Shown here in pieces: positions 15,917 to 23,816 of a stretch of DNA of 64,000 nucleotides. The first letter of the stretch is position 1. Each line of letters opens with the position of its first letter. A model generated the notes under the pieces. That model made no database searches and was not told where the DNA came from. It saw only the letters and a list, made by a program, of their open reading frames with translations. This DNA is from Duganella sp. 1411 (GTDB lineage Bacteria; Pseudomonadota; Gammaproteobacteria; Burkholderiales; Burkholderiaceae_D), in assembly GCF_017833525.1 (NCBI RefSeq), contig NZ_JAFICD010000009.1, positions 62,001 to 126,000 on the forward strand. Reading direction: 5' to 3'. The translations under genes and the position numbers were made by a program.

Positions 15917-17926
15917 CTATTGGGCGTGTTTGAGGTTCTTGTCGAGGAAGGCGTCGACCCGTCCCCAGAAATCGACCCGGGTTTGCTCGGTGCGCCAGCC
16001 GTGGCCCTCGTTGTCGTAGATCAGCAGGGTGGCCTGGTCGTTGTGGCCGCGCAGCGCGTTGGCGAAGCGGTTGGCGTGGTCGACCGGCACGCGGCGGTCG
16101 TCGCCGCCGTGCGCCATCAGCAGCGGCTGCTTGAGCTCGGCCGCGCGCAGCAGCGGCGAATTCTTGCGGAACAGCTCGGCGTCGGTGTCGGGATCGCCGA
16201 TCAATGTGCGCATGCTGTAGCCCAGGTTTTCCTCCGAGGCGTCCGACTCGAACGAGGTGAACATCAATTTGAGGTCCGACACGCCCGCCCATTCGACGCC
16301 GGCGCGGAACAGCTGCGGCTCCTTGATCAATCCCATCAAGGTGGCGTAGCCGCCATAGGAGGCGCCCATGATGCCGATGCGCCAGGGATCGGCCCAGCCC
16401 TGCTTGACCGCCCAGCGCGCGGCGTCGGCCAGGTCGTCCTGCATGGCGCCGCCCCATTGCTTCCAGCCGGCCTCGAAGTGGGCCGCGCCGAAGCCGGCGC
16501 CGCCGCGGAATTCCGGCTGGATGACGACGTAGCCGCGCGAGGACAGGAAGGCCGCCTGCTGGTCCCACTCCCAGGAAGCGCCGCGCACGCCGGGGCCGCC
16601 GTGCACCAGCACCACCGCCGGCTGCGGGCCGGCCGCCTTGAGCGCCGGCATCGTGACGTAGGCCGGGATGACGCGGCCGTCGCGCGCCGTGTAGCGGTAA
16701 AAGCCGCGCGCGCCGGACTGGGCCGCCTTGAGGGCCGGATGGATGCTGCCCAGGCCGACGAGCTGGCCGCTGGCGCGCGTGTAGAGCGCGTACTGGGTCG
16801 GTTGCCGGTCCGACGTCGAGCTCACCAACAGCACCGGCGAGGCCAGGCACTGGCGGGCGCACTGGACGGTATTGATGAAGCCGGGCAGGGCGGCGTCGAT
16901 CTTGGCCTGGTCCGCCTTGAGCGCGGCGTCGAGCCAGACGGTGCCGCCGGCGTCGGTGGTGAAGTGGATGCCGACCAGCCGCTTGGACGCGTAGTCGATC
17001 ACGGGGGCGCCGGCAAAGTCGAAGCCGGGCGTCGCCATGATCGGTTCGGCGGCCAGCTTGCGGGTTTTCAGGTCGTAGCGGAACAGCGCCGCCAGGTCCT
17101 TGTGCACGGCCTGCACGAACAGCGTGTCGGCGCCGTCGAAGAACAGCGGCGTGAAGCGTTTCGATTTAAAGCACTCGCCGCTGTCGATTTGCTGCCAGCT
17201 GGTATCTTCCGGCTGGCGGTAGGAGGTGATGCAGCGGCCCTTGACTTCGGACATGACGATGCGGGGCACGGCGTTGCCGTCGGTGATCCACTCCTTGCTG
17301 GACTCCGGTTGCGGCCCCTCGAAGGCCGAGCTGAGCGACGCGGTGCGCGTGTTGAGCCGGTACAGGCGCGACGACGCCGGCGCCAGGTCGGTGTTGTTCC
17401 ACGTGTACTTCTCGACCATGATGTCGTCGGAGCCGTCGTAGGTGACGCTGTGGAACGCGTAGTCGGCCGTCAGCATGCGCGGCGCGATCAGGGTGCCGAT
17501 CGCCTTCTCCGGCTTGAAGCCCCAGTTGCCGTTGATCAGATGCTTGCTGGCGCCGCCGTCGCGGTCGACCGCGAACTCGTCGAGGTTGGTGCGCGCGCCC
17601 ATGTGCAAGTTCTTGACCGTGTAGCCGATGCGCTTGTCGTTGATCCAGTGGACGTCGTGGAACGCCGCCATCTGCGGGTCGAGCTGGCTGACGACCTTGA
17701 CGTTGGTGGGGGCGGCCGTGTCGCGCACCGCCAGGGCCGGGGTGCCATCGGACAGGATGATCGTCATGGCCACATGGCCGCCGCCGGGCGACAGGCTCAC
17801 GTGGCTGATCTGCGGCGTCTGGAAAAAGCTGGCGACGGCCGGCAGCTCGTCGGCGGCGCGCGCGCCGCACGACAGCGCGGCCACGCACAAGGGGAAAGTC
17901 AGGCGGAGGAGGCGGTTGCGGCGCAT
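15917..17926 (-). CDS. S9 family prolyl-oligopeptidase-like peptidase (paralogue B)
   Basis: 669 residues, colinear with paralogue A over its whole length. Signal peptide about 1-24 (ending CGARA), propeller-like region, then hydrolase domain with S523 in GASYGG, the charge-relay Asp in GGDDRRVPVDHA and His in NEGHGW. HGGPGVRG replaces HGGPYVRG of the sister. Ends are nearly identical (DKNLKHAQ in both), so duplication was of the complete gene. The ATG at 17926 begins MRRNRLLRL. The 79-base spacer to paralogue A holds no clear terminator, so cotranscription is likely. Confidence 0.9.
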   Translation of the reverse strand: MRRNRLLRLTFPLCVAALSCGARAADELPAVASFFQTPQISHVSLSPGGGHVAMTIILSDGTPALAVRDTAAPTNVKVVSQLDPQMAAFHDVHWINDKRIGYTVKNLHMGARTNLDEFAVDRDGGASKHLINGNWGFKPEKAIGTLIAPRMLTADYAFHSVTYDGSDDIMVEKYTWNNTDLAPASSRLYRLNTRTASLSSAFEGPQPESSKEWITDGNAVPRIVMSEVKGRCITSYRQPEDTSWQQIDSGECFKSKRFTPLFFDGADTLFVQAVHKDLAALFRYDLKTRKLAAEPIMATPGFDFAGAPVIDYASKRLVGIHFTTDAGGTVWLDAALKADQAKIDAALPGFINTVQCARQCLASPVLLVSSTSDRQPTQYALYTRASGQLVGLGSIHPALKAAQSGARGFYRYTARDGRVIPAYVTMPALKAAGPQPAVVLVHGGPGVRGASWEWDQQAAFLSSRGYVVIQPEFRGGAGFGAAHFEAGWKQWGGAMQDDLADAARWAVKQGWADPWRIGIMGASYGGYATLMGLIKEPQLFRAGVEWAGVSDLKLMFTSFESDASEENLGYSMRTLIGDPDTDAELFRKNSPLLRAAELKQPLLMAHGGDDRRVPVDHANRFANALRGHNDQATLLIYDNEGHGWRTEQTRVDFWGRVDAFLDKNLKHAQ

Positions 17927-17984
17927 GCGGGGACCCGGATGGAATTAAAAATTTGCTAATTATAGTTACGAATTGAAAATTCGT

Positions 17985-19148
17985 CTATCCCGGCTGCAAG
18001 ATGACCTTGCGGCAGCCGTCCTGCTTGCGGTCGAACATGCGGTAGCCGTCGGCGGCCTGTTCGAGCGGCAGCCGGTGCGACACGAGCTTGCCGGGATCGA
18101 GCCTGCCCTGCCAGATCAGCTCGAGCAGCTCGGGCATGTGGCGCTGCACGTGGGTCTGGCCCATCTTGAACGTGAGGCCTTTTTCGAACGCGTCGCCGAA
18201 CAGGAAGGCGTGGATGAAGCCGGCGTACACGCCGGGCACGCTGACGGTGCCGCCGCGCCGCACCGCCGCGATGCACTGGCGCAGCGCCTGGCCGCTGCCG
18301 CCTTCGAGCTTGAGCGTGGCGAGGGCGGTCTCGAGCGCGCTGCCCTTGGCCTCGAAGCCGATCGCGTCGATGGCGGCGTCGACGCCGCGGTAGGCGGTGT
18401 TCTCGACGATGACCTCGGCGGCGTCGACGTCGTCGAAATTGATCGGGATGGCGCCATAGGTGGCGCGCGCGAACTCCAGGCGGTAGGGATGGTGGTCGAC
18501 CATGAACAGGGTCTCGACGCCGAGCATGCGCGCGCACGCGGCGGCCATCTGCCCGACCGGGCCGGCGCCGAAGATGGCCAGGCTGTCGCCGGGGCCGACG
18601 CCGGCGTTGAGCACGGCCTGATAGCCGGTCGGCAGGATATCGCTGAGGAACAGCACCTGTTCGTCGGCCATGGTGGCGGGGATCAGGACGGGGCCGACGT
18701 TAGCCTTGGGCACGCGGGCGTACTCGGCCTGGCCGCCCGGCACGCCGCCGTAGAGGTGGGTATAGCCGAACATCGCCGCGCCGGGGCGCAGCTGCTTCTT
18801 GTTGAGGATGGCGCCACGGGCGGGGTTGGTGGTCTCGCAGGCCGCGTACAGCTGGCGCGCGCAGAAAAAGCAATCGCCGCAAGCGATGACGAAGGGGATG
18901 ACGACGCGGTCGCCGGGCGCCAGCGTGGCGACGGCGGGGCCGGCCTCGACGACCTCGCCCATGAATTCGTGGCCGAGGATATCGCCGGCCCGCATGCCGG
19001 GCACCTTACCGCGGTACAAGTGCAGGTCGGAGCCGCAGATGGCCGTGGCGGTGATGCGCAGGATGATGTCGTCGGCTTGCTGGAGGACGGGATCGGGGAC
19101 GGTGTCGACTTTGACGTCGTGGGCCGAATGATAGACCAGAGCGCGCAT
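17985..19148 (-). CDS. Zinc-dependent alcohol dehydrogenase (formaldehyde-dehydrogenase-like)
   Basis: 387 residues, medium-chain dehydrogenase. Catalytic zinc ligands are Cys38 (AICGSD) and His60-Glu61 (GHEFMGE). Structural zinc Cys are at 90, 93, 96 and 104. The Rossmann motif GAGPVG lies near 190. The long insert and wording (GILNKKQ-like, IPFVIACGDCFFC) place it in the clade annotated as glutathione-independent formaldehyde dehydrogenases or Zn-ADHs acting on small aldehydes and alcohols; the exact substrate is not readable. CAACCTCCAGGA-type purine-rich sequence precedes the ATG at 19148. Apparently monocistronic. Confidence 0.88.
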   Translation of the reverse strand: MRALVYHSAHDVKVDTVPDPVLQQADDIILRITATAICGSDLHLYRGKVPGMRAGDILGHEFMGEVVEAGPAVATLAPGDRVVIPFVIACGDCFFCARQLYAACETTNPARGAILNKKQLRPGAAMFGYTHLYGGVPGGQAEYARVPKANVGPVLIPATMADEQVLFLSDILPTGYQAVLNAGVGPGDSLAIFGAGPVGQMAAACARMLGVETLFMVDHHPYRLEFARATYGAIPINFDDVDAAEVIVENTAYRGVDAAIDAIGFEAKGSALETALATLKLEGGSGQALRQCIAAVRRGGTVSVPGVYAGFIHAFLFGDAFEKGLTFKMGQTHVQRHMPELLELIWQGRLDPGKLVSHRLPLEQAADGYRMFDRKQDGCRKVILQPG

Positions 19149-19258
19149 GGCAACCTCCAGGACGGATAAGCGCCATCATGGGGCCGCGCGCCGGCGCGCG
19201 CCATCGGCGCACACGCCGATCCCGGTTAGGAATTCCCGCCCATCCCGTCAGACAAACA

Positions 19259-19363
19259 ACTCCGGGGTCAGGTCCACCAATTCTACACGTCCTGGGCCGT
19301 AGGGCTGGCGATCCGCTCGCCACAGCTCGGCTCGTGTAGAAATGGTGGACCTGACCCCGGAGT
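19259..19363. repeat. REP-like inverted repeat
   Basis: Two 31-nt arms (19259-19289 and 19333-19363) are reverse complements with one mismatch and enclose a 43-nt spacer. Each arm contains CCGGGGTCAGGTCCACCA. It fills the gap between the alcohol dehydrogenase and the OPT transporter. The form is that of REP/BIME elements mobilised by tyrosine transposases, though no transposase is present. Confidence 0.85.
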
Positions 19364-19367
19364 AGGA

Positions 19368-21353
19368 TCAGGCGTTGACGGCGTCGCCGCTTTTGCCGGA
19401 CCAGCGATACAGGCCGACCACCACGAACAGGCCGACGATCAGCGAGATGAGCATCGTGTGCGCTTCGCTCAGCGTGTTGGCGATGGCCAGCGGTTCGCCC
19501 TCGCCCGAGACCACGATCAGCCCGGCCAGCGCGACGTTGAACAAGCTCTCGCCGACGATGAAGCCCGACATCACCAGCACCGCCAGCCGCTTGGCCGTTT
19601 CGCCGCCGGCCGTTTTGCCGCAGGCGCGCTCGAAGAAGTAGCCGGCCACCGCGCCCACCACCACCGGCGTGATCACCGCGCTGGGCAGGTAGATCGCCAG
19701 GCCCACGCCCAGCGGCGGCAGGCTGTATTTGTCGCCGCTGGCTTTTTTCAGCGCGAAGTTGATCAGCACCAGCAGCAGCCCGACCAGGGCGCCGTAGCCG
19801 AGCAGGTTCCATTGCAGGTTGCCGCCGATGACGCCCTTGGCCAGGGTCGAGATCAGCAGCGCCTGCGGCGCGGCCAGCGGCTGGTTCGAGATCGAGTCCA
19901 GATTGGGCGCGCCGACGAAACCGTTGGCGTGGTTGAGCAGCTCGAGCACCGGCGGCACCACGCACGATCCGGCGAACACGCCGATCAGCAGCCCGACCTG
20001 CTGCTTCCACGGCGTGGCGTCGACCAGCTGGCCGGTCTTCAGATCCTGCAGGTTGTCGTTGCCGATGACGGCCACCGCCAGCACCACCGTGGTGACGAAC
20101 AGCGCGAAGGCGATCAGCGCCTGCGCCACTTCCGGCCCCATGATGCTGCGTCCGACCATGCCCACGCTCAGCGCCGCGCCCAGGATCGTCAAAATGGCGA
20201 TGCCCGACACCGGCGAGTTGGAGGAGCCGATCAGGCCCGCCATGTAGCCGCACACGGCGGCGGCGAAGATGCCGGCCACCAGGATGTAGCCGATGCCGAC
20301 GGCCACCAGCGGCAAGGCGATCTGCGACAGCGGCCCGCCCTGCAGGAAGCTGGCCAGCAGCCAGCCGGCCGGCACCAGCGAGATCAGGGTCACCAGGCCG
20401 ACGATGAAGATCGGCATATCCATCTCGGTGCGGTCGATCACGGCGCCGTCCATCTTGGCGCGGCGCGCCGTGTCCATCGCCGATTTCAGGCCGCCGATAA
20501 TCGGCTTGGCCAGGCCGGCCAGCGTGATGATGGCGGCCGTGCCGATCACGCCCGCGCCCATCATGCGCACTTCCTTCGACCAGATCGACAGCGCGTGGCC
20601 GGCGGCGTCCATGCCGGCGGCGGCCGGCGTGAGCGACGTCATGACCGGCACCATGATGCCCCAGGCGATGACCAGGCCGGCGAGCATGGCGATGCCGACC
20701 GTGATGCCCATCAGGTGGCCGGCGCCGATCAGCGCCAGCGACGAAGAGGCGCCGATGCCGGTGGCGCCGGCGCCGGTGCGGAAGTAGATCGACACTTCGC
20801 CGGCCATCAGCTTGACGGCCGAGCCGGCGGCGAACAGCGCCGAGGCGACGCTGCCGAAGATGACCGCGCGCAGCCCGGCCTTGCCCTCGGCCGCGCCGGC
20901 GCGCGAGGCCGTGCCGACCTTGAGCACCTCGGCGGCGGCGACGCCCTCCGGATACGGCAGGGTCGATTGCGACACCAGCGCGCGCCGCAGCGGCACCGTG
21001 TACATCACGCCCAGCACGCCGCCGATGGCGCAGGCGCCGAAGGTCGGCCAGAACGGCACGTGCGCCCACCAGCCGATCATCAGCAGCCCTGGCAGCACGA
21101 AGATCACCGACGCCAGCGTGCCGGCGGCCGAGGCGATGGTCTGGACGATGTTGTTTTCCTGGATGGTTGCGTCCTTGAAGGCGCTCAGCAGCGCCATCGA
21201 GATCACCGCCGCCGGGATCGAGGTGGCGAAGGTCAGCCCCACTTTGAGGCCCAGGTAGACCTGCGCCGCCGTGAATACCAGCGTAATCAGGATGCCCAGA
21301 ATAATGCCGCGGAGGGTGATCTCCCTCGGGTTGGACGGTGCAGCTATGCTCAT
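19368..21353 (-). CDS. OPT family oligopeptide transporter
   Basis: 661 residues with about 15 hydrophobic segments across the full length and short loops; signature stretches include ITLRGIILGILITLVFTAAQVYLG at the N-terminus (split here only in description) and GYMAGLIGSSNSPVSGI in the middle. OPT proteins are proton-coupled importers of peptides or metal chelates in the inner membrane. The ATG at 21353 is preferred because CCGGAG lies 8 nt upstream; a GTG at 21362 would add three residues. Stands alone on the minus strand, divergent from ylqF. Confidence 0.88.
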   Translation of the reverse strand: MSIAAPSNPREITLRGIILGILITLVFTAAQVYLGLKVGLTFATSIPAAVISMALLSAFKDATIQENNIVQTIASAAGTLASVIFVLPGLLMIGWWAHVPFWPTFGACAIGGVLGVMYTVPLRRALVSQSTLPYPEGVAAAEVLKVGTASRAGAAEGKAGLRAVIFGSVASALFAAGSAVKLMAGEVSIYFRTGAGATGIGASSSLALIGAGHLMGITVGIAMLAGLVIAWGIMVPVMTSLTPAAAGMDAAGHALSIWSKEVRMMGAGVIGTAAIITLAGLAKPIIGGLKSAMDTARRAKMDGAVIDRTEMDMPIFIVGLVTLISLVPAGWLLASFLQGGPLSQIALPLVAVGIGYILVAGIFAAAVCGYMAGLIGSSNSPVSGIAILTILGAALSVGMVGRSIMGPEVAQALIAFALFVTTVVLAVAVIGNDNLQDLKTGQLVDATPWKQQVGLLIGVFAGSCVVPPVLELLNHANGFVGAPNLDSISNQPLAAPQALLISTLAKGVIGGNLQWNLLGYGALVGLLLVLINFALKKASGDKYSLPPLGVGLAIYLPSAVITPVVVGAVAGYFFERACGKTAGGETAKRLAVLVMSGFIVGESLFNVALAGLIVVSGEGEPLAIANTLSEAHTMLISLIVGLFVVVGLYRWSGKSGDAVNA

Positions 21354-21483
21354 CTTCAGCACTCCGGTTGAAAAATATTGTTTATATGGTCAGGAAAACG
21401 GAAAAGCGCCTCATGATATCCGAATCCCGCGCGGGCCAGCAGGTAAAATAGCGGATTGTCAGAACGATTTTGAAGGTCAGAGC

Positions 21484-22434
21484 ATGTCGATACAATGGTA
21501 CCCGGGGCACATGAACGCCGCCAAGAAGAAGGCGGCGGAGCAGATGGAGAACACCGATCTGGTGATCGAGGTGGTCGACGCGCGCCTGCCGGAGGCCAGC
21601 ACCAATCCGATGGTCGAGGAGCTGCGCAAGTTCCGCCAGCGTCCATGCCTGAAGCTTCTCAACAAGGTCGATCTGGCCGATCCCGCCGCCACGGCGGCCT
21701 GGGTGGCGTATTACAACGCCCAGGAGGGCGTGACGGCGTTCGCGATGACGACCAAGAAGCCGGCCGACGTCGCGCGCGTGCCGGAACTGGCCAAGCAGCT
21801 GGCGCCGCACCGCGGCGTGCCGACCAAACCGCTGCGCATCATGATCATGGGGATTCCCAACGTCGGCAAGTCGACCCTGATGAACGCGCTGCTCAAGCGC
21901 AAAGTGGCCAAGGTCGGCGACGAGCCGGCCGTCACCAAGCAGCAGCAGAAGCTTTACCTGGACAAGAACACCATCCTGGTCGACACGCCCGGCATGCTGT
22001 GGCCGAAGATCGCGCTGCCCAGCGACGGCTTGATGCTGGCCGCCAGCCACGCCATCGGCTCGAACGCGCTGATCGAGGAGGAGGTGGCGGTGTTCCTGGC
22101 CGACGAGATGCTGAAGTACTATCCGCAGCTGCTGGTGGCGCGCTACGGCTTCAAGGACATCGAGACGTTCGACGGCATCGCGGTGGTGGAGGGCGTGGCG
22201 GCCAAGCGCGGCTTCCGCCAGAAGGGGGGCGACCTGGATTTCGAGAAGGCCTCGCACACCTTCCTGGGCGACTATCGCAGCGGGATATTGGGACGGATTT
22301 CGCTCGAGACGCCGGCCTCGCGCAAGGAGCGGCTCGATGCGTACGCGGTGGAGGCGGCGGCCAAGGCGGCCGAAAAAGCGGCGATCGCCGAAGCCAAGGC
22401 CGCCGAATACGCCAAAGGCAAGCGCGGTTCCTGA
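21484..22434 (+). CDS. ylqF: Ribosome biogenesis GTPase YlqF/RbgA
   Basis: 316 residues with the circularly permuted GTPase order: G4 NKVD (60-63) comes before G1 GIPNVGKS (123-130), G2 T and G3 DTPG (near 165). The N-terminal IQWYPGHMNAAKK motif is diagnostic for RbgA/YlqF, which assists late 50S assembly. The C-terminal ANTAR-like helices end in an Ala/Lys-rich tail of about 35 residues. The ATG at 21484 is supported by the family N-terminus; the 71-residue upstream extension of the frame is not homologous to anything. Divergent from the OPT gene. Confidence 0.93.
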   Translation: MSIQWYPGHMNAAKKKAAEQMENTDLVIEVVDARLPEASTNPMVEELRKFRQRPCLKLLNKVDLADPAATAAWVAYYNAQEGVTAFAMTTKKPADVARVPELAKQLAPHRGVPTKPLRIMIMGIPNVGKSTLMNALLKRKVAKVGDEPAVTKQQQKLYLDKNTILVDTPGMLWPKIALPSDGLMLAASHAIGSNALIEEEVAVFLADEMLKYYPQLLVARYGFKDIETFDGIAVVEGVAAKRGFRQKGGDLDFEKASHTFLGDYRSGILGRISLETPASRKERLDAYAVEAAAKAAEKAAIAEAKAAEYAKGKRGS

Positions 22435-22467
22435 CCCTCTTTAGCACCCAACCCGCAGATCCGGGCA

Positions 22468-22480
22468 GGGGTCGTACCCC
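22468..22480. repeat. GGGGTCGTACCCC dispersed element, copy 2 (half)
   Basis: A single GGGGTCGTACCCC unit flanked by CAACCCGC and GCGGGCT, in the 79-base gap between convergent ylqF and the dioxygenase. The second inner arm is missing. Confidence 0.7.
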
Positions 22481-22513
22481 GCATCCGCATTGCGGGCTGA
22501 AGCCGTGCGCACT

Positions 22514-23317
22514 CTAGCCGAACCTGAAGCTACTCACCGCCATCGCCCCCATAAACGCGTCCTCGTGATACGGCACGGACGCGACTTCGTCCTCCGCCGC
22601 GCCCAGTACCACCATCAACGGCAGCAGGTGCTCCTCGCGCGGATGCGCCATGCGCGCGGCCGGCGCCTTGTCCCACTCCATCAACGCCGCCGTGCGTTGC
22701 GCCGGCGGCAGCGCCATGGCCGCGCGCAGCCAATTGTCGAACTGGTGGGACGCGGCCGCGCCCTGCGCGTTGAACGCCCGCAGATTGTGATAACTCAGGC
22801 CGCTGCCGACGATCAGCACACCTTCCTTGCGCAACGGCGCCAGCAAACGGCCGACCTCCAGGTGCGTCTTCGGATCGAGTCCGTGCTTGAGCGATAGCTG
22901 CACGATCGGCACGTCGGCGTTCGGATACACCGGGTACATGGCGCTGAAGGTGCCGTGGTCGAAGCCGCGCTGGTCGTCCAGCCGGGCCGGATGGCCGCCC
23001 GCGTCCAGCATTTGCTTGATCCGCGCCGCCAGTGCCGGTTCGCCCGGGGCGCTGTATTTGACCTCGTAGGTGTGCGCGGGGAAGCCGCCGTAGTCGTACA
23101 GCATTGGCGGCCTGGCCGATGACGACAGCGTGAAGTCGGGGCCTTCCCAGTGGGCGGTCACCACCAGCACCGCCTTGGGCGTGACGCCGATCTGGCGCGG
23201 GATGTCGCGCAGCGATGCGTCCAGTTTCGCGTACAGGTGGCCGACCTGCTCCATCATGAAGGGCCACGGGCCGCCGCCGTGGGACAGGAAGTAGGTGGGG
23301 AGTGCTTGGGTGCTCAT
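22514..23317 (-). CDS. ygiD: DODA-type extradiol aromatic ring-opening dioxygenase
   Basis: 267 residues, LigB superfamily, usual length for YgiD/DODA. Metal-binding His residues are recognisable in FLSHGGGP (His13), VTAHWEG and FDHGTFS. GSGLSYHNLR and HPREEHLLPLMVVLGAA are family blocks. Homologues open catechol rings such as 4,5-DOPA with Fe or Zn in the cytosol; the natural substrate in bacteria is unclear. The ATG at 23317 starts MSTQALPTYF. Convergent with ylqF, divergent from the btuB riboswitch region. Confidence 0.88.
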   Translation of the reverse strand: MSTQALPTYFLSHGGGPWPFMMEQVGHLYAKLDASLRDIPRQIGVTPKAVLVVTAHWEGPDFTLSSSARPPMLYDYGGFPAHTYEVKYSAPGEPALAARIKQMLDAGGHPARLDDQRGFDHGTFSAMYPVYPNADVPIVQLSLKHGLDPKTHLEVGRLLAPLRKEGVLIVGSGLSYHNLRAFNAQGAAASHQFDNWLRAAMALPPAQRTAALMEWDKAPAARMAHPREEHLLPLMVVLGAAEDEVASVPYHEDAFMGAMAVSSFRFG

Positions 23318-23454
23318 GGCATTGCTCCAATATGGTGTTGTTATCTACTATAGGGATGCAAGGCCGGGCAATCAATGCTTGAAATGTAGATGGATACTAT
23401 CTAAATGCTGAATGATGGTGGGGCTCGTGGCGGCGCTCGTGGCGGATTTTAGAT

Positions 23455-23491
23455 GGCGGATTACGGCGTTCCGCCTAATCCGCCCTACGTG
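23455..23491. repeat. Dispersed GGCGGATTA palindromic repeat, copy 2
   Basis: GGCGGATTACGGCGTTCCGC runs into CTAATCCGCCCTACGTG, the mirror of copy 1. It sits in the non-coding stretch between the dioxygenase and the cobalamin riboswitch. Confidence 0.8.
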
Positions 23492-23542
23492 TCTCCACGG
23501 TGTTCCTTGGTCCCGGGCCGGGGCGGCGCGGCATCGAACGCG

Positions 23543-23548
23543 TATAAT
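23543..23548 (+). promoter_or_regulatory. -10 element for the btuB leader
   Basis: Consensus TATAAT lies just upstream of the riboswitch P1 strand (GCCTGCG, 23553). No good -35 is visible at standard spacing. Confidence 0.5.
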
Positions 23549-23551
23549 GCC

Positions 23552-23790
23552 GGGGTTCTGGTGCCTGCGCATGTGTTCACGTGCGCGGTTAAACGGGAAA
23601 CACAGGGCCGATTCCGCACTTCGCGAACCGCCCAAGGTGTGCTGCCCCCGCAACGGTAACGCCTGCGCCGCGCCGATCTCCCCATCGGCCGCGCCGGCCA
23701 GCCCGGATATCGGCCAGACATGGGGGGAGCGCGCGCCGCGCACCGGCGTGCGGCTTCCGTACGCTTCCGACTTGCGGGGACGCAGGCGCG
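23552..23790 (+). promoter_or_regulatory. Cobalamin (B12) riboswitch
   Basis: The leader contains the conserved blocks GGTTAAACGGGAAACACAGG (23587 on) and GCTGCCCCCGCAACGGTAAC (23641-23660). A B12-box-like AGCCCGGATATCGGCC follows at 23700-23715, matching the consensus at 13 of 16 positions. GCCTGCG (23553-23559) can pair with CGCAGGC (23781-23787) to close P1. It ends about 27 nt before the receptor start, so AdoCbl binding probably blocks translation initiation. Only the spacing of the arms is inferred. Confidence 0.9.
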
Positions 23791-23816
23791 GATGTCTCTT
23801 TTGAAAACGATTTGCC

